Shown: positions 17,300 to 25,406 of the stretch, piece by piece | Numbering within the stretch: position 1 is the first letter of the stretch | Layout: each line of letters opens with the position of its first letter | Assembly (NCBI RefSeq): GCF_008932245.1 | Contig: NZ_CP034910.1 | Coordinates: 434,001 to 498,000, forward strand | Length of the DNA stretch: 64,000 nucleotides | Direction: 5' to 3' | From: Sinorhizobium alkalisoli | Lineage (GTDB): Bacteria; Pseudomonadota; Alphaproteobacteria; Rhizobiales; Rhizobiaceae | Notes under the pieces: model-generated | What the model was told of the DNA's origin: nothing | What the model saw: the letters and a program-made list of their open reading frames with translations, nothing else | Databases searched by the model: none | Translations under genes and position numbers: made by a program

Positions 17300-18454
17300 T
17301 TACAACACACCCCAGCCGCGATAGCGGCCCCTGCCGGTCATCTCGCGTAGTCCGAGCTCGCGCACGAGGTTGAGCGCGCCCCGCGGCGTCACGCCCAGTT
17401 GGCGGGAAATCAGCGCGGTCGAGACGATCGGCCGCGACAGAACGAGTTCGATCAGCCCCGGCAGATTGCTGTTAGAGCGCCGGTCCTTGATCCTGATCTC
17501 CATCTGCGTCCTTGCGAGCGACAGGCGGTCGAGTTCCTTGAGGCCGAGATCGGCCGTTGCCGCCATCGCCTCGAGGAAGGCATTGAGACGGGTCAGCCTG
17601 TCCTTCGAGCGCCGGCGATCATGGCGGATCGTCTTCAGCCCCGTGTTGAAGGCAAGAACATGCGACGCCGCCTTGCCGCGAAACCTGAGATACGCCCCGA
17701 CGAGAAGCGATCCGAGCCAGTGCTGGCGCCGCAAAGGCTCGATGCGCTCCCAGGCATCGAAAAGGATGGCGGCCCCCAGCGTCGCCGGCACTTGATCGGC
17801 CGTTGCCAGGACCGAGCGCCAGGCGTCAAGCCGGCTGGCCTCGTCCCAATCCTCCTCGAAGAGCAGGACGAGCTGTCCCTTGGCTTCCTGCCTATCCCTG
17901 AATGCCGGCTGCGACGCTGGTTCAGCCTCGACGAGGCTCTCCCTGTGGCTTGCCAGCAGCCGCTGCGACCGCGCAAGCGCCGCATCGAGTTCGGCAAACT
18001 CGCCGGCGAGCGGGTTTTCCTCCGTAAACTCATCCTCGAACACGGGCGAACCCGTCGCGTCTTGGCGGCAGGCGTCGAAATCCGCGCCTTCCTTTCCCGC
18101 GCTGCTGCCCTGCTCTCCCCGCAGCGCATCGAGACCGTTGCCCGACAGCGCCCATCCGGGCTCCGCCAATTCCAGCCGCCGCCGCGCCCGCAGCACGGCA
18201 TGGGCAATCGTCAGCTCATGGGACGGCGCTCGCGCATCCATATGCGAATCGTGTAGAACGAGATCCTCGACATGCACCAGTTCGCCTGCGACCCAGAGAG
18301 CGGCAACGGCATCGAAGAACTGTCCGCGTTCGCGAAAGCCCTCGGCGACCGCGTGGCGTGCGGCCCGCTCGTCGAGACGCGCAAGCCCGTCCTCCGCCGC
18401 GATCAGGGCAGGAAGGAGGCTTGGATGCAGCGGATCGAGGATTTCGTATCTCAT
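17300..18454 (-). CDS. RHE_PE00001-family (DUF1612) protein with C-terminal helix-turn-helix
   Basis: The 384-residue cytoplasmic protein matches a family almost confined to rhizobial plasmids and islands. Visible marks are the N-terminal ALIAAEDGLARLDERA, the central DAWERIEPLRRQHWLGSLLVGAYLR, and a C-terminal winged helix (LPGLIELVLSRPIVSTALISRQLGVTPRGALNLVRELGLREMTGRGRYRGWGVL). The C-terminus suggests DNA binding; no function is established. Its location near repC and parS sites is typical of replicon-backbone genes. Confidence 0.85.
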   Translation of the reverse strand: MRYEILDPLHPSLLPALIAAEDGLARLDERAARHAVAEGFRERGQFFDAVAALWVAGELVHVEDLVLHDSHMDARAPSHELTIAHAVLRARRRLELAEPGWALSGNGLDALRGEQGSSAGKEGADFDACRQDATGSPVFEDEFTEENPLAGEFAELDAALARSQRLLASHRESLVEAEPASQPAFRDRQEAKGQLVLLFEEDWDEASRLDAWRSVLATADQVPATLGAAILFDAWERIEPLRRQHWLGSLLVGAYLRFRGKAASHVLAFNTGLKTIRHDRRRSKDRLTRLNAFLEAMAATADLGLKELDRLSLARTQMEIRIKDRRSNSNLPGLIELVLSRPIVSTALISRQLGVTPRGALNLVRELGLREMTGRGRYRGWGVL

Positions 18455-18663
18455 TTGGACAGTTGAGCTTCGGCGGCGAAACGGAAGGTAGCACGCGTTT
18501 CCGTTCCGTCACAGGCACTGCGGGAGTTGCCCACCGGAATATCGCGCCGCGCGCATCGCCATCCGGGCGGCAGTGACCCGGAAATGGCGACCGGCCATGT
18601 CCGGGTCGATCTCGCCGAAATGCTCCGGGCTTCTAGGCGCCCGGCCCTGCTCGGCACCCAATT

Positions 18664-18679
18664 GTTGACAGCTGTCAAC
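18664..18679. repeat. parS-type centromere palindrome, type A copy 1
   Basis: GTTGACAGCTGTCAAC, a perfect 16-bp palindrome that fits the GTT-N4-GC-N4-AAC parS pattern of repABC replicons. Identical copies stand at 19784 and 19929. RepB is the predicted binder. Confidence 0.8.
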
Positions 18680-18880
18680 CGGCAACGCCTCGTCACCTAT
18701 GGTCAGCGACAACCCCGGGGCTTGGTTACGTCGTCTTGGCCGTCCGTTTCGTCGCACGCCTCGCCACCCCGCTCCTTGCTTGCCAGGTGCCCTGCTTCCT
18801 GCTTTAAGACGCACGGAATTGAAACAGCGCATCCAATATCCTTCCGCCGACCTCGCCTCCTGGCGATCTTGCCGGCAAGA

Positions 18881-18907
18881 ACCGCCCGCATTTTTCGGAC
18901 GGTTTTT
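18881..18907 (+). terminator. Possible rho-independent terminator
   Basis: ACCGCCCG, a seven-base T-rich loop, then CGGACGGT (one mismatch) followed by TTTT. It would stop plus-strand transcription entering the glycosyltransferase gene from the left, or act as a leader hairpin 31 bases before its start. Confidence 0.35.
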
Positions 18908-18937
18908 AGCGGGCCGGTGGTGTAGAAAGCGACGACG

Positions 18938-19777
18938 ATGACAAGCGTTCTGGCGGCAAGCGGTGGCGTCAAGCAGGTGATCTGCATCAATTGGGGCACA
19001 AAATACGGTGCCCCCTTCATCAACAGGCTCTATGCCATGGTGGCCCGCAACATCACGCCGCCCTTTACCTTCACCTGCTTCACTGACAATCGCGACGATC
19101 TGCGCGCGGAAATTCTCTGCGAGGATCTGCCGCCGCTCGAGATCGCGAAGATGCCGGAAAACACGAAGGGGATCTGGCCCAAGGCACGGCTCTGGGGAGC
19201 GAAGCTCGGAAGCCTCGAAGGACCGGTGTTGTTTCTTGATCTTGACGTCGTGATCGTCGGATCGCTCGACGGCTTCTTCGAGGTCGGCGGACCGGACGAT
19301 GTGGTTCTTGCCAGAAATCAGACGACGCCGCTGGAGCGGCTCGGCCAGACTTCGGTGTTCCGCTTTCCGGTCGGCAAGCTCGAACCGCTGCAGCACAAAT
19401 TCCGGGCCGACCCGCAGGGTGTCGCGGACGAATACGAATTCGAGCAGAGATTCGTCACGCGCAATGCTCCGGGTGGTGCGAAGCTCTTTCCCCGGCGCTA
19501 CGTCCTGCACTTCCGCCAGGACTGCCGCTGGCCGTTTCCGCTGAATTACTGGCTCGCGCCGCGACTGCCGGCCGATGCTCGGGTGGTGCTCTTTCCACGA
19601 GGGCTGCTGCCGCAGCACGCCATCGACGGGCGATATGGCCATAAGGGCCGTGCAATGGCGCCGCTCGACCACGTCCGCGGACTGCTTTCGTCGAACCGGC
19701 GGGAGAAAAACCCGCTGCGCTATTTGCGGCATTACATTCTACCGACGCCGTGGGTCGCAGAGCATTGGCGCGAATGA
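18938..19777 (+). CDS. Glycosyltransferase, nucleotide-sugar DxD type
   Basis: The 279-residue protein has a nucleotide-diphospho-sugar transferase look: KQVICINWGTKYGAPFINRLYAMVARNI at the start, a metal-binding FLDLDVVIVG (DLD as the DxD motif) at about 106-115, and later FPLNYWLAPRLP. There are no membrane segments. Such proteins transfer sugars to surface polysaccharide or lipid; donor and acceptor are unknown. It is a single gene lying between parS-type sites (one upstream, two just downstream), which is unusual placement. Confidence 0.8.
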   Translation: MTSVLAASGGVKQVICINWGTKYGAPFINRLYAMVARNITPPFTFTCFTDNRDDLRAEILCEDLPPLEIAKMPENTKGIWPKARLWGAKLGSLEGPVLFLDLDVVIVGSLDGFFEVGGPDDVVLARNQTTPLERLGQTSVFRFPVGKLEPLQHKFRADPQGVADEYEFEQRFVTRNAPGGAKLFPRRYVLHFRQDCRWPFPLNYWLAPRLPADARVVLFPRGLLPQHAIDGRYGHKGRAMAPLDHVRGLLSSNRREKNPLRYLRHYILPTPWVAEHWRE

Positions 19778-19783
19778 AAGGTT

Positions 19784-19799
19784 GTTGACAGCTGTCAAC
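19784..19799. repeat. parS-type centromere palindrome, type A copy 2
   Basis: GTTGACAGCTGTCAAC, seven bases after the glycosyltransferase stop. Identical to the copies at 18664 and 19929. Confidence 0.82.
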
Positions 19800-19928
19800 C
19801 GCGCCCGCACCGCCATGTTCCGATTGTCCGATTCAACAAGGATGGGAAATCGCCGCCGATCGCGAGGGCGGGCGTTTTGGCTCCAAAAGGCATACTCCAA
19901 CCGATCGTTGCAGTGCTTCGGATCGTCG

Positions 19929-19944
19929 GTTGACAGCTGTCAAC
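19929..19944. repeat. parS-type centromere palindrome, type A copy 3
   Basis: GTTGACAGCTGTCAAC, 130 bases after copy 2 and about 430 bases beyond the repC stop. Downstream-of-repC placement is known for several repABC plasmids. Confidence 0.82.
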
Positions 19945-20371
19945 ACGCTCAGTCCCGACCTCTCCGCGACGTGATAAGACCTGTTCGGGCGCTGCACTTG
20001 TAGTCGCCAGCTGCGGTGATTCCGGCAACCCGAAACAGTGGCACCTTGTTGGACCATACGCCGCTGAAGCAACGATCTATTTCAATCGTCCAAGTGACGG
20101 AAATTATCGGCGGGATAGCTTCCGCATTGTCGGAACAATGCCCTTTTTCCAATGGTTTAAGATAGTCGCGAAATTGTAAAGAAAGAGATAGCGGGCCGGC
20201 AATTCGCGAATCCGACAAGGTCATAGTTTCCGCGATTTCCCGTCGCAAATCAACGTCCGCACGCCAAGCTTGCCCATTCTCCACAGCCGACCTGCAGCGG
20301 TGCCCGCATGGCGACGCACGGCGGGACCGAGGCTGCGAGAATGAAAGGACACGTTTGTCGGACGGGGCAGA
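19945..20371. other. Region downstream of repC, no gene supported
   Basis: About 430 bases, locally less GC-rich than the coding parts (for example 20080-20190). A 111-codon minus-strand frame with a GTG start runs through it but matches no family I know. The stretch may belong to the replication or partition backbone. Confidence 0.4.
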
Positions 20372-21667
20372 TCAGGTCACCGTCAGCGTTGCCTCCCGTC
20401 GGGCGCGGCTGAGTGCGCCGACCATCGGCGCGATCGAAAAGGACTGCAGCCTTGCCCGTCGCGTGAGATCCCTGAGATAGCCGCCGGGCGAATTGATCCG
20501 GTCGGCTCGCTCGAGGATGCAGGCAATTACGGCTGCCGTATTCTCGTAGCCGAGTACGGCGCAGGCATCCTCATAGGCGTCGGTGCTCACGTTCAACATG
20601 GTTCTGACGACGATGGCCGCCGTCATCAGATCCTTCCAGTTCGAGACGCGACCGGATGGTGCGTAGTCGGCGATCTGCGGACAAGCGTGCAGAACGGCTG
20701 GCAGGAGAATGTCACGGGTAATCCGCTCGGTCGGCCGGAGCTTCGGCCCCGGGTCATGGCTCGGCCGCGCCGTTGGTGCGGATGCGCCCTCACCACAAGC
20801 CGCTGCGGCGCTCTTGGTTTGGTTCTCGTCGCTCGCTGCTCCCTCCCCTCGTCCCAAGCGCTGTTCAGATTCAGATTGGGAATCTGGTTGTGAATTCTGT
20901 ATGTGGCAGCCATTCTGGCGATCATTGGCATCCGTTTTTGGTAAATTAAGCAATGTTTCCAATCGATTGCTAAGCTCCTCCCGGAGCGACGACAGTTTTG
21001 TGAGAACTGTTTCGAGTGTGGCCGCAGAAGCCTTGCGCGGAAGTCCGGCCATGAGCGCCTCGAAACGGTCGCTAAAGGATTGCCAGCCGTCATCGGGGGC
21101 GCTCTCAAGCGCGAGTTCGATCAGTTTGAGGACATCGCGGCGGCAGAGGCTCAGGCGCTCGCGCATGAGCCGGAGGTGCTGCTGTTCGGCTGCAATCTCG
21201 GCGGCTGCCGCCTTGAACTCCCCTGCCCGCGCCAGGAGCGGCGAAAGATCGAAGCCGAAGGCCTCGCCGATCGATCCGTTGCGGCTCCGGCGGGCATAGC
21301 GCTTGCCGTTTGGGCTGTCGCGCCGAATGATCAGCCCGGTTTCCACCAGGCAGGCCAGATGTCGCCGCAGAGTCGTTTCGGCCATACCATGGGTGCGGAG
21401 CGAAAGCTGCGCATTCGATGGGAAGACGACGAGACCGCTGTCCCGGGAAAGCTCGGCGCCTGGATAGAAGCTCAAAAGCGCGTTGAGTACGGCAAGCGAG
21501 CGATCGGAAACGCCGATCACCATCTTCGCCTCACAGAGAGTCCGAAACAATTTCCATTTGTCGATCGACTGCGCCGGCTGGGCTCGTCCGGCCGTGATCT
21601 GACTTGCGAGCATGCCAAACGTCATCGCCCGCCGCCCAAAGGGCGTCGTCACATTTCCACGTTCCAT
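20372..21667 (-). CDS. repC: Replication initiation protein RepC
   Basis: RepC is the initiator of repABC plasmids and binds the origin, which in this plasmid class lies inside repC itself. The 431-residue protein has the family signature: MERGNVTTPFGRRAMTFGMLASQ, KWKLFRTLCEAKMVIGVSDRSLAVLNALLSFYPG, a winged-helix region (AETTLRRHLACLVETGLIIRRDSPNGKRYARR) and a C-terminal domain (YENTAAVIACILERADRINSPGGYLRDLTRRA). Its 156-base gap from repB carries the antisense ctRNA that should limit its expression. Length is normal. Confidence 0.97.
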   Translation of the reverse strand: MERGNVTTPFGRRAMTFGMLASQITAGRAQPAQSIDKWKLFRTLCEAKMVIGVSDRSLAVLNALLSFYPGAELSRDSGLVVFPSNAQLSLRTHGMAETTLRRHLACLVETGLIIRRDSPNGKRYARRSRNGSIGEAFGFDLSPLLARAGEFKAAAAEIAAEQQHLRLMRERLSLCRRDVLKLIELALESAPDDGWQSFSDRFEALMAGLPRKASAATLETVLTKLSSLREELSNRLETLLNLPKTDANDRQNGCHIQNSQPDSQSESEQRLGRGEGAASDENQTKSAAAACGEGASAPTARPSHDPGPKLRPTERITRDILLPAVLHACPQIADYAPSGRVSNWKDLMTAAIVVRTMLNVSTDAYEDACAVLGYENTAAVIACILERADRINSPGGYLRDLTRRARLQSFSIAPMVGALSRARREATLTVT

Positions 21668-21726
21668 TTTTCTTCACCTTTTTCAAGGCAAAAGAAATCC
21701 GTTCGCCGAGACGACGTCAAAAACGC

Positions 21727-21755
21727 TTGACAGTGATTCGCGGAAATGGGAATCT
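21727..21755 (+). promoter_or_regulatory. Predicted ctRNA promoter
   Basis: A perfect TTGACA -35 element at 21727-21732 is followed by a 17-base spacer and a weak -10 (GAATCT). It points away from repC toward repB, opposite to repABC transcription, as known ctRNA promoters do. Confidence 0.55.
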
Positions 21756-21761
21756 CAAGTT

Positions 21762-21812
21762 GCTACACGAGAGAAGGGTTTCCGCAGCGCTAGTCGTTCG
21801 GAAGCCTTTTTC
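21762..21812 (+). ncRNA. repABC antisense counter-transcribed RNA (ctRNA, incompatibility RNA)
   Basis: In repABC plasmids a small antisense RNA from the repB-repC gap represses repC and causes incompatibility. Here the plus strand of that gap carries a promoter-like TTGACA and, at 21777-21806, a strong intrinsic terminator: GGTTTCCG, a 14-base loop, CGGAAGCC, then TTTTTCTTTT. The implied transcript is about 50 nt, close to known ctRNAs. The 5' end is an estimate from the promoter position. Confidence 0.75.
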
Positions 21813-21823
21813 TTTTGCTCTGC

Positions 21824-22828
21824 CTAGTCTCCTGTTTCCTGTTGGTATTCGAGGTAGAGCGCCTCAAGTCTCTGCCTCACGAAATCGCCAAAACCGGGTG
21901 CCGCCCTCTTGCTGAAGGCAAGAGTCGTCTCTGCATCGGTTTCGCGGATTCGCACCGCGCGCACACGATCGGGGGCAAGCCAGGTTTCCGTCCTTGTCCG
22001 CGCCTTGGCGGCGCTGAGTGACGCGAAGAGCTTCTCGAAGCGCTGATCGCTGTTCAACGCGTGGAACGCTGGCAGCCGCACGTCGGCAAGTGCCTTCGTC
22101 CCGTTGCCTTCGCGCTCGAGAAGGTCGGCGAGCTCCATCCAGCGCCTGCGTCCGAACGAGGGCGCTGCACCGATGGCCTCGATGATTTCAAGCGGCAAGC
22201 GGCGCACGACCGCAATCATCTTCGACAGCGCCGCCTTGTCGACGCCCAGCGCCGACATGATGGTGTCGCGCAGGAAGCCGCGATCCTCGAGCCGGGTGGC
22301 GAAAAGAGCACGCTCGATGAAGGACAGGTCGGTGCGGGCGTTATTTTCCTGGCCCTGGGATATGACGAGCTGTTCGTCGGTCAAATCGCGGATGACCGCC
22401 TTGACCCTGCTGCCGATCTCGCGAACCGCCGCAAGCCGCCGATGGCCGTAGGCGACCTGATAGCGGCCCGGTATCGTCGGATGCGGCCTGACGAGGATCG
22501 GCACCTGTTGTCCGTGGTCGCGGATCTGCTGAACCAGGGCGGCCTGTGTTTCTGGGTCCACGGCCAACCGGTCGACGACGAAGGAGGCGTCGATCAGCGA
22601 TGGGTTGAGTTCGACGATCGCCTGGCCTTCCGCGAGCCGGCGCTCAAGTTCCTGGGCCCGCTCGACTTTTTCGGTGATGTTCGACAGCGAGCGCGTGATG
22701 CCGCCGACGAGGCCGTTCGGGCGCTGTGGCGGCTGATGCCCCGCAATCGGCCGCTCGATCGCCGGCCGCTCCGCGCCGATGGGGGCGGCCGCGCTTTCGG
22801 AGATCCCGATCAGGTTCTTGCGCGCCAT
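21824..22828 (-). CDS. repB: Plasmid partition protein RepB (ParB family)
   Basis: Centromere-binding partition protein of 334 residues. The ParB/Spo0J N-terminal domain has the CTP-binding motif GHRR at 128-131 (PGRYQVAYGHRRLAAVREIG) and the second motif QGQENNARTDLSFIERALFA, followed by a helix-turn-helix (ALGVDKAALSKMIAVVRRLP). Opening MARKNLIGISESAA and the GLVGGITRSLSNI box are typical RepB. The stop of repA is four bases upstream of this ATG. Predicted targets are the parS-type palindromes on either side of repABC. Confidence 0.97.
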   Translation of the reverse strand: MARKNLIGISESAAAPIGAERPAIERPIAGHQPPQRPNGLVGGITRSLSNITEKVERAQELERRLAEGQAIVELNPSLIDASFVVDRLAVDPETQAALVQQIRDHGQQVPILVRPHPTIPGRYQVAYGHRRLAAVREIGSRVKAVIRDLTDEQLVISQGQENNARTDLSFIERALFATRLEDRGFLRDTIMSALGVDKAALSKMIAVVRRLPLEIIEAIGAAPSFGRRRWMELADLLEREGNGTKALADVRLPAFHALNSDQRFEKLFASLSAAKARTRTETWLAPDRVRAVRIRETDAETTLAFSKRAAPGFGDFVRQRLEALYLEYQQETGD

Positions 22829-22831
22829 CGC

Positions 22832-24028
22832 TTACTTCCTCCCCCAGACTTTGCGGATCATCTCTTCGATCTCCGCATTGACGAGCGAAAGCGACTCCAT
22901 CGCCCGGTCATAAGTGCCGCGGATGAACTGCGAGCGCTCCACCTCGTAGAGCGTCTGTTTTGTCACGCCGGCATCCGAGATGGCGGTCGATTTAACCATG
23001 GCGTTCAGAAGCATGCGATTGCCGAAGATCGCGCGCATGAAGCCGGTCATCTGGCTCTGCGGACCGTCGTTCGGCTCGAAACGTGTCACCAGGTAGCGCA
23101 TCCAGTCGTAGCTCGTGCGCCCGCCGGCCTTTTCGACGACCGCCATGAGCTCGCTCGTCATCGACAGGAACTGCGACATCGACATGACGTCGAGCATCTG
23201 TGGATGCACGGTGATGAGCACGGAGGTGGCGGCGCAGAGCGCCGACATGGTGAGAAATCCGAGCTGCGGCGGGCAATCAATGACGACGATGTCGTAGAAG
23301 CTCTCGATCGTGGTCAGCACCTCGCCGATACGGGCGAAGAACAATGTTTCGGCCGAGCCGCCGATCATCGCCTTCGGCGTCTCGTGCTCGAACTCCATCA
23401 GCTCGAGATTGCCGGGGATCAGATGAAGATTGGTCGTGTAGGTCGAGCGCACGATATCGGCGACAGGACGCGGGTTCTCGTAGCGAATCGCACCGTAAAG
23501 GGTTTCCGCCTCGCCGACATCGAGCTCGGGCTGATGGCCGAAGAGGGCGGAGAGCGACGCTTGCGGATCGAGATCGATCGCCAGCACCCGATAGCCACGG
23601 AGCGCCAGATATTGGGAGAGGTGCGCCGCCGTCGTCGTCTTGCCCGAGCCGCCCTTGAAATTCATCACCGAGATGACCTGAAGCTTCTCGCCGGCTCTGC
23701 GATGGGGGAGGTACTTGCCGGCCTTGCTGCCCTCGTCGAGGACGCGGCGGATGCGCTCGATGTCCTCGACCGCATACATGCGGCGACCGTTTGACAGGGG
23801 CTGCGGCCCATGGCCTTCTGAGGCGATCTGGCGCAGATAGCCCTCACCGATTCCGATGAAGGCTGCGGCTTCCGCCGGGCCGAACAGGCGCATGGTTTTC
23901 TGCGCCGTCGGGGAGAAGATCTTCTTTTGGTGTTCCTGCAGTTGATGGGCGAGTTCCCGGGCGTCGGCAGCCAGCATGGAGGGCAGATGCTCCTGCTCAT
24001 CGATACCGTGGATTCTCTGCTGCAACAT
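22832..24028 (-). CDS. repA: Plasmid partition protein RepA (ParA ATPase)
   Basis: ParA-type ATPase that moves RepB-parS complexes and represses its own operon. N-terminal helix-turn-helix region (FGPAEAAAFIGIGEGYLRQIASEG, ending YAVEDIERIRRVLDEG) precedes the deviant Walker A KGGSGKTT at about 125-132, Walker A' DLDPQASLSALFG and VVIDCPPQLGF. I chose ATG 24028 (398 residues), which has GGAG six bases before it, over a TTG at 24052. Operon order is repA-repB-repC. Confidence 0.96.
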   Translation of the reverse strand: MLQQRIHGIDEQEHLPSMLAADARELAHQLQEHQKKIFSPTAQKTMRLFGPAEAAAFIGIGEGYLRQIASEGHGPQPLSNGRRMYAVEDIERIRRVLDEGSKAGKYLPHRRAGEKLQVISVMNFKGGSGKTTTAAHLSQYLALRGYRVLAIDLDPQASLSALFGHQPELDVGEAETLYGAIRYENPRPVADIVRSTYTTNLHLIPGNLELMEFEHETPKAMIGGSAETLFFARIGEVLTTIESFYDIVVIDCPPQLGFLTMSALCAATSVLITVHPQMLDVMSMSQFLSMTSELMAVVEKAGGRTSYDWMRYLVTRFEPNDGPQSQMTGFMRAIFGNRMLLNAMVKSTAISDAGVTKQTLYEVERSQFIRGTYDRAMESLSLVNAEIEEMIRKVWGRK

Positions 24029-24182
24029 TTCATTCTCCGGAAAACTGCGCAAAACTCGCCAATACCAACCTATCTGCGCAGTTACACTATGCGCCGATTC
24101 GTTGCCATTTTACAAACGCTTAACAAAAGGCCGGATTTATGCTGTCCGCCCGATGCAATCTTGTGAAGTCTCTTGTCCAGAA

Positions 24183-24198
24183 GTTGTCCGCGGACAAC
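24183..24198. repeat. parS-type/RepA-operator palindrome, type B copy 1
   Basis: GTTGTCCGCGGACAAC; with flanks it is a 20-bp perfect palindrome (AAGTTGTCCGCGGACAACTT). It lies 155 bases upstream of repA. It fits the GTT-N4-GC-N4-AAC parS pattern but differs from the type A copies in the N4 arms, so it may be the autoregulatory site or a second parS set. Confidence 0.75.
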
Positions 24199-24210
24199 TT
24201 CTTTCGAGCG

Positions 24211-24226
24211 GTTGTCCGCGGACAAC
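24211..24226. repeat. parS-type/RepA-operator palindrome, type B copy 2
   Basis: GTTGTCCGCGGACAAC again, 28 bases from copy 1 start to start, a little under three helical turns. Confidence 0.75.
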
Positions 24227-24256
24227 TGGCCTCCGATTCGCGGAACTTCGACGTTA

Positions 24257-24268
24257 CTCCAATTGGAG
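24257..24268. promoter_or_regulatory. 12-bp palindrome, possible operator
   Basis: CTCCAATTGGAG, perfectly self-complementary, 68 bases upstream of the hutC-like start and between it and the type B palindromes. It could be an operator for that regulator; it does not resemble a classic HutC site. Confidence 0.35.
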
Positions 24269-24335
24269 AAATACGGACGCTGCGGCTGCAAGGGCTATCG
24301 CGCTCAACGTAAAAAGGTAAGGTGCAGCGAAGGTT

Positions 24336-25118
24336 TTGAACGAGGATCCGACCATTCCCAACGACCGCCCATCGAATGAAAAGCTCCGGCCCGAGTCCCG
24401 GGACCAGCCCCTTTCATTGCACCAGAAGATTCTCAGCGAGGTCGAGGGGCATATCCTGTCGGGGGACTGGCCTCCGGGCCACCGCATTCCCTTCGAGCAC
24501 GAGCTGACGGAGCAATATGGCTGCTCGCGCATGACGGTGAACAAGGCGCTTTCCGAGCTCGTCAAGCGCGGTCTGATCGAGCGCCGGCGCAAATCCGGGA
24601 GTTACGTCACCTTTCCGCAGGTCCAATCGGCGGTGATGGAAATCCACGACGTCAAGCTCGAGGTCGAATCGCTCGGCCTCGATTACGCCTATCGGCGCGA
24701 CGGACGAATCATACGCAAGATCGGTGCCGGAGACCGCGAACGCATCGATCTGCCGGCCTCGTCGAAACTGCTCGAAATCACCTGCCGGCATTTCGCCGGC
24801 GGGCGGCCATTTTGCCTGGAGGAGCGGCTGATCAGCCTTGCGGCCGTGCCGGAAGCCGAGGCCGAGCCGTTCGAGACGGTCGCTCCGGGCTCGTGGCTGC
24901 TCGGCAAGGTACCCTGGAGCACGGCCGAGCACCGCATCAGGGCGGTGGCGGCGGGCCGGCTGGCAGCCCAGTCGCTCGACGTCGCGGCCGGCAGCCCTTG
25001 CCTCGTCATCGAGCGGCGGACCTGGAGCGGCGGTGCTCCGGTCACGAGCGTGCGGCTGACCTATCCGGGCGACCGGCACGAGCTCGTGGCGGAATTTCAA
25101 CCGAGTGCAGTCGGCTGA
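24336..25118 (+). CDS. HutC-like GntR-family transcriptional regulator
   Basis: The 260-residue regulator has a GntR winged helix (LHQKILSEVEGHILSGDWPPGHRIPFEHELTEQYGCSRMTVNKALSELVKRGLI) and a UTRA effector domain from about residue 95 (QSAVMEIHDVKLEVESLGLDYAYRRDGRIIRKI...RHFAGGRPFCLEERLISL). These match HutC, the urocanate-responsive repressor of histidine use. No hut genes are in the window, so its targets are elsewhere or it has another role. The only fitting start is a TTG at 24336 with a close GAAGG, which suggests weak translation. Confidence 0.85.
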   Translation: MNEDPTIPNDRPSNEKLRPESRDQPLSLHQKILSEVEGHILSGDWPPGHRIPFEHELTEQYGCSRMTVNKALSELVKRGLIERRRKSGSYVTFPQVQSAVMEIHDVKLEVESLGLDYAYRRDGRIIRKIGAGDRERIDLPASSKLLEITCRHFAGGRPFCLEERLISLAAVPEAEAEPFETVAPGSWLLGKVPWSTAEHRIRAVAAGRLAAQSLDVAAGSPCLVIERRTWSGGAPVTSVRLTYPGDRHELVAEFQPSAVG

Positions 25119-25120
25119 TC

Positions 25121-25223
25121 TACAGCGCCGCGCGTCTTATTAGACGCGCAAAGGTCGCTGTAGCACTTTGAATTGCTGCATGTCTTTGTCCTTTAATCGA
25201 GGTCGATTAAAGGAGACATGCAG
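25121..25223. repeat. RIME1-type palindromic repeat, copy 1 (complete)
   Basis: Two adjacent imperfect palindromes: 25121-25162 (ends TACAGCG/CGCTGTA, centre TTATTA) and 25176-25223 (ends CTGCATGTCT/AGACATGCAG, centre TCGAGGTCGA). This matches the rhizobial intergenic mosaic element, about 100 bp. Related copies occur at 28361, 41025, 54589, 58331 and 60731. Confidence 0.85.
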
Positions 25224-25406
25224 TAGGGCGGCGGCCGCGCCCTCTCGAACGCAACGCCGCAGCGGCCCTCGCGCGCAGAAGGCCCCGGCAGGCGATTTCG
25301 CGCCCGCGATTGGGGCGCTTCGCAAGAAAAGTCAACATTCTCTGGCGCTTTTGCGCTCCGAGGGGCATCCTGTCACAGTGTCATCCAGGCAGAGGGAGGA
25401 ACGCCG

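Larger units (their letters stand above)
18455..18937. other. Non-coding stretch holding a parS-type site and a hairpin
   Basis: About 480 bases. The first parS-type palindrome and a terminator-like hairpin lie here. Open frames on both strands are arginine-rich, lack ribosome-binding sites and match no family I recognise, so I treat them as chance frames. Confidence 0.5.

Noticed and set aside
19949..20284. 111-codon minus-strand frame downstream of repC
   Set aside because: GTG start with a weak ribosome-binding site and no recognised family; not enough for a gene call.
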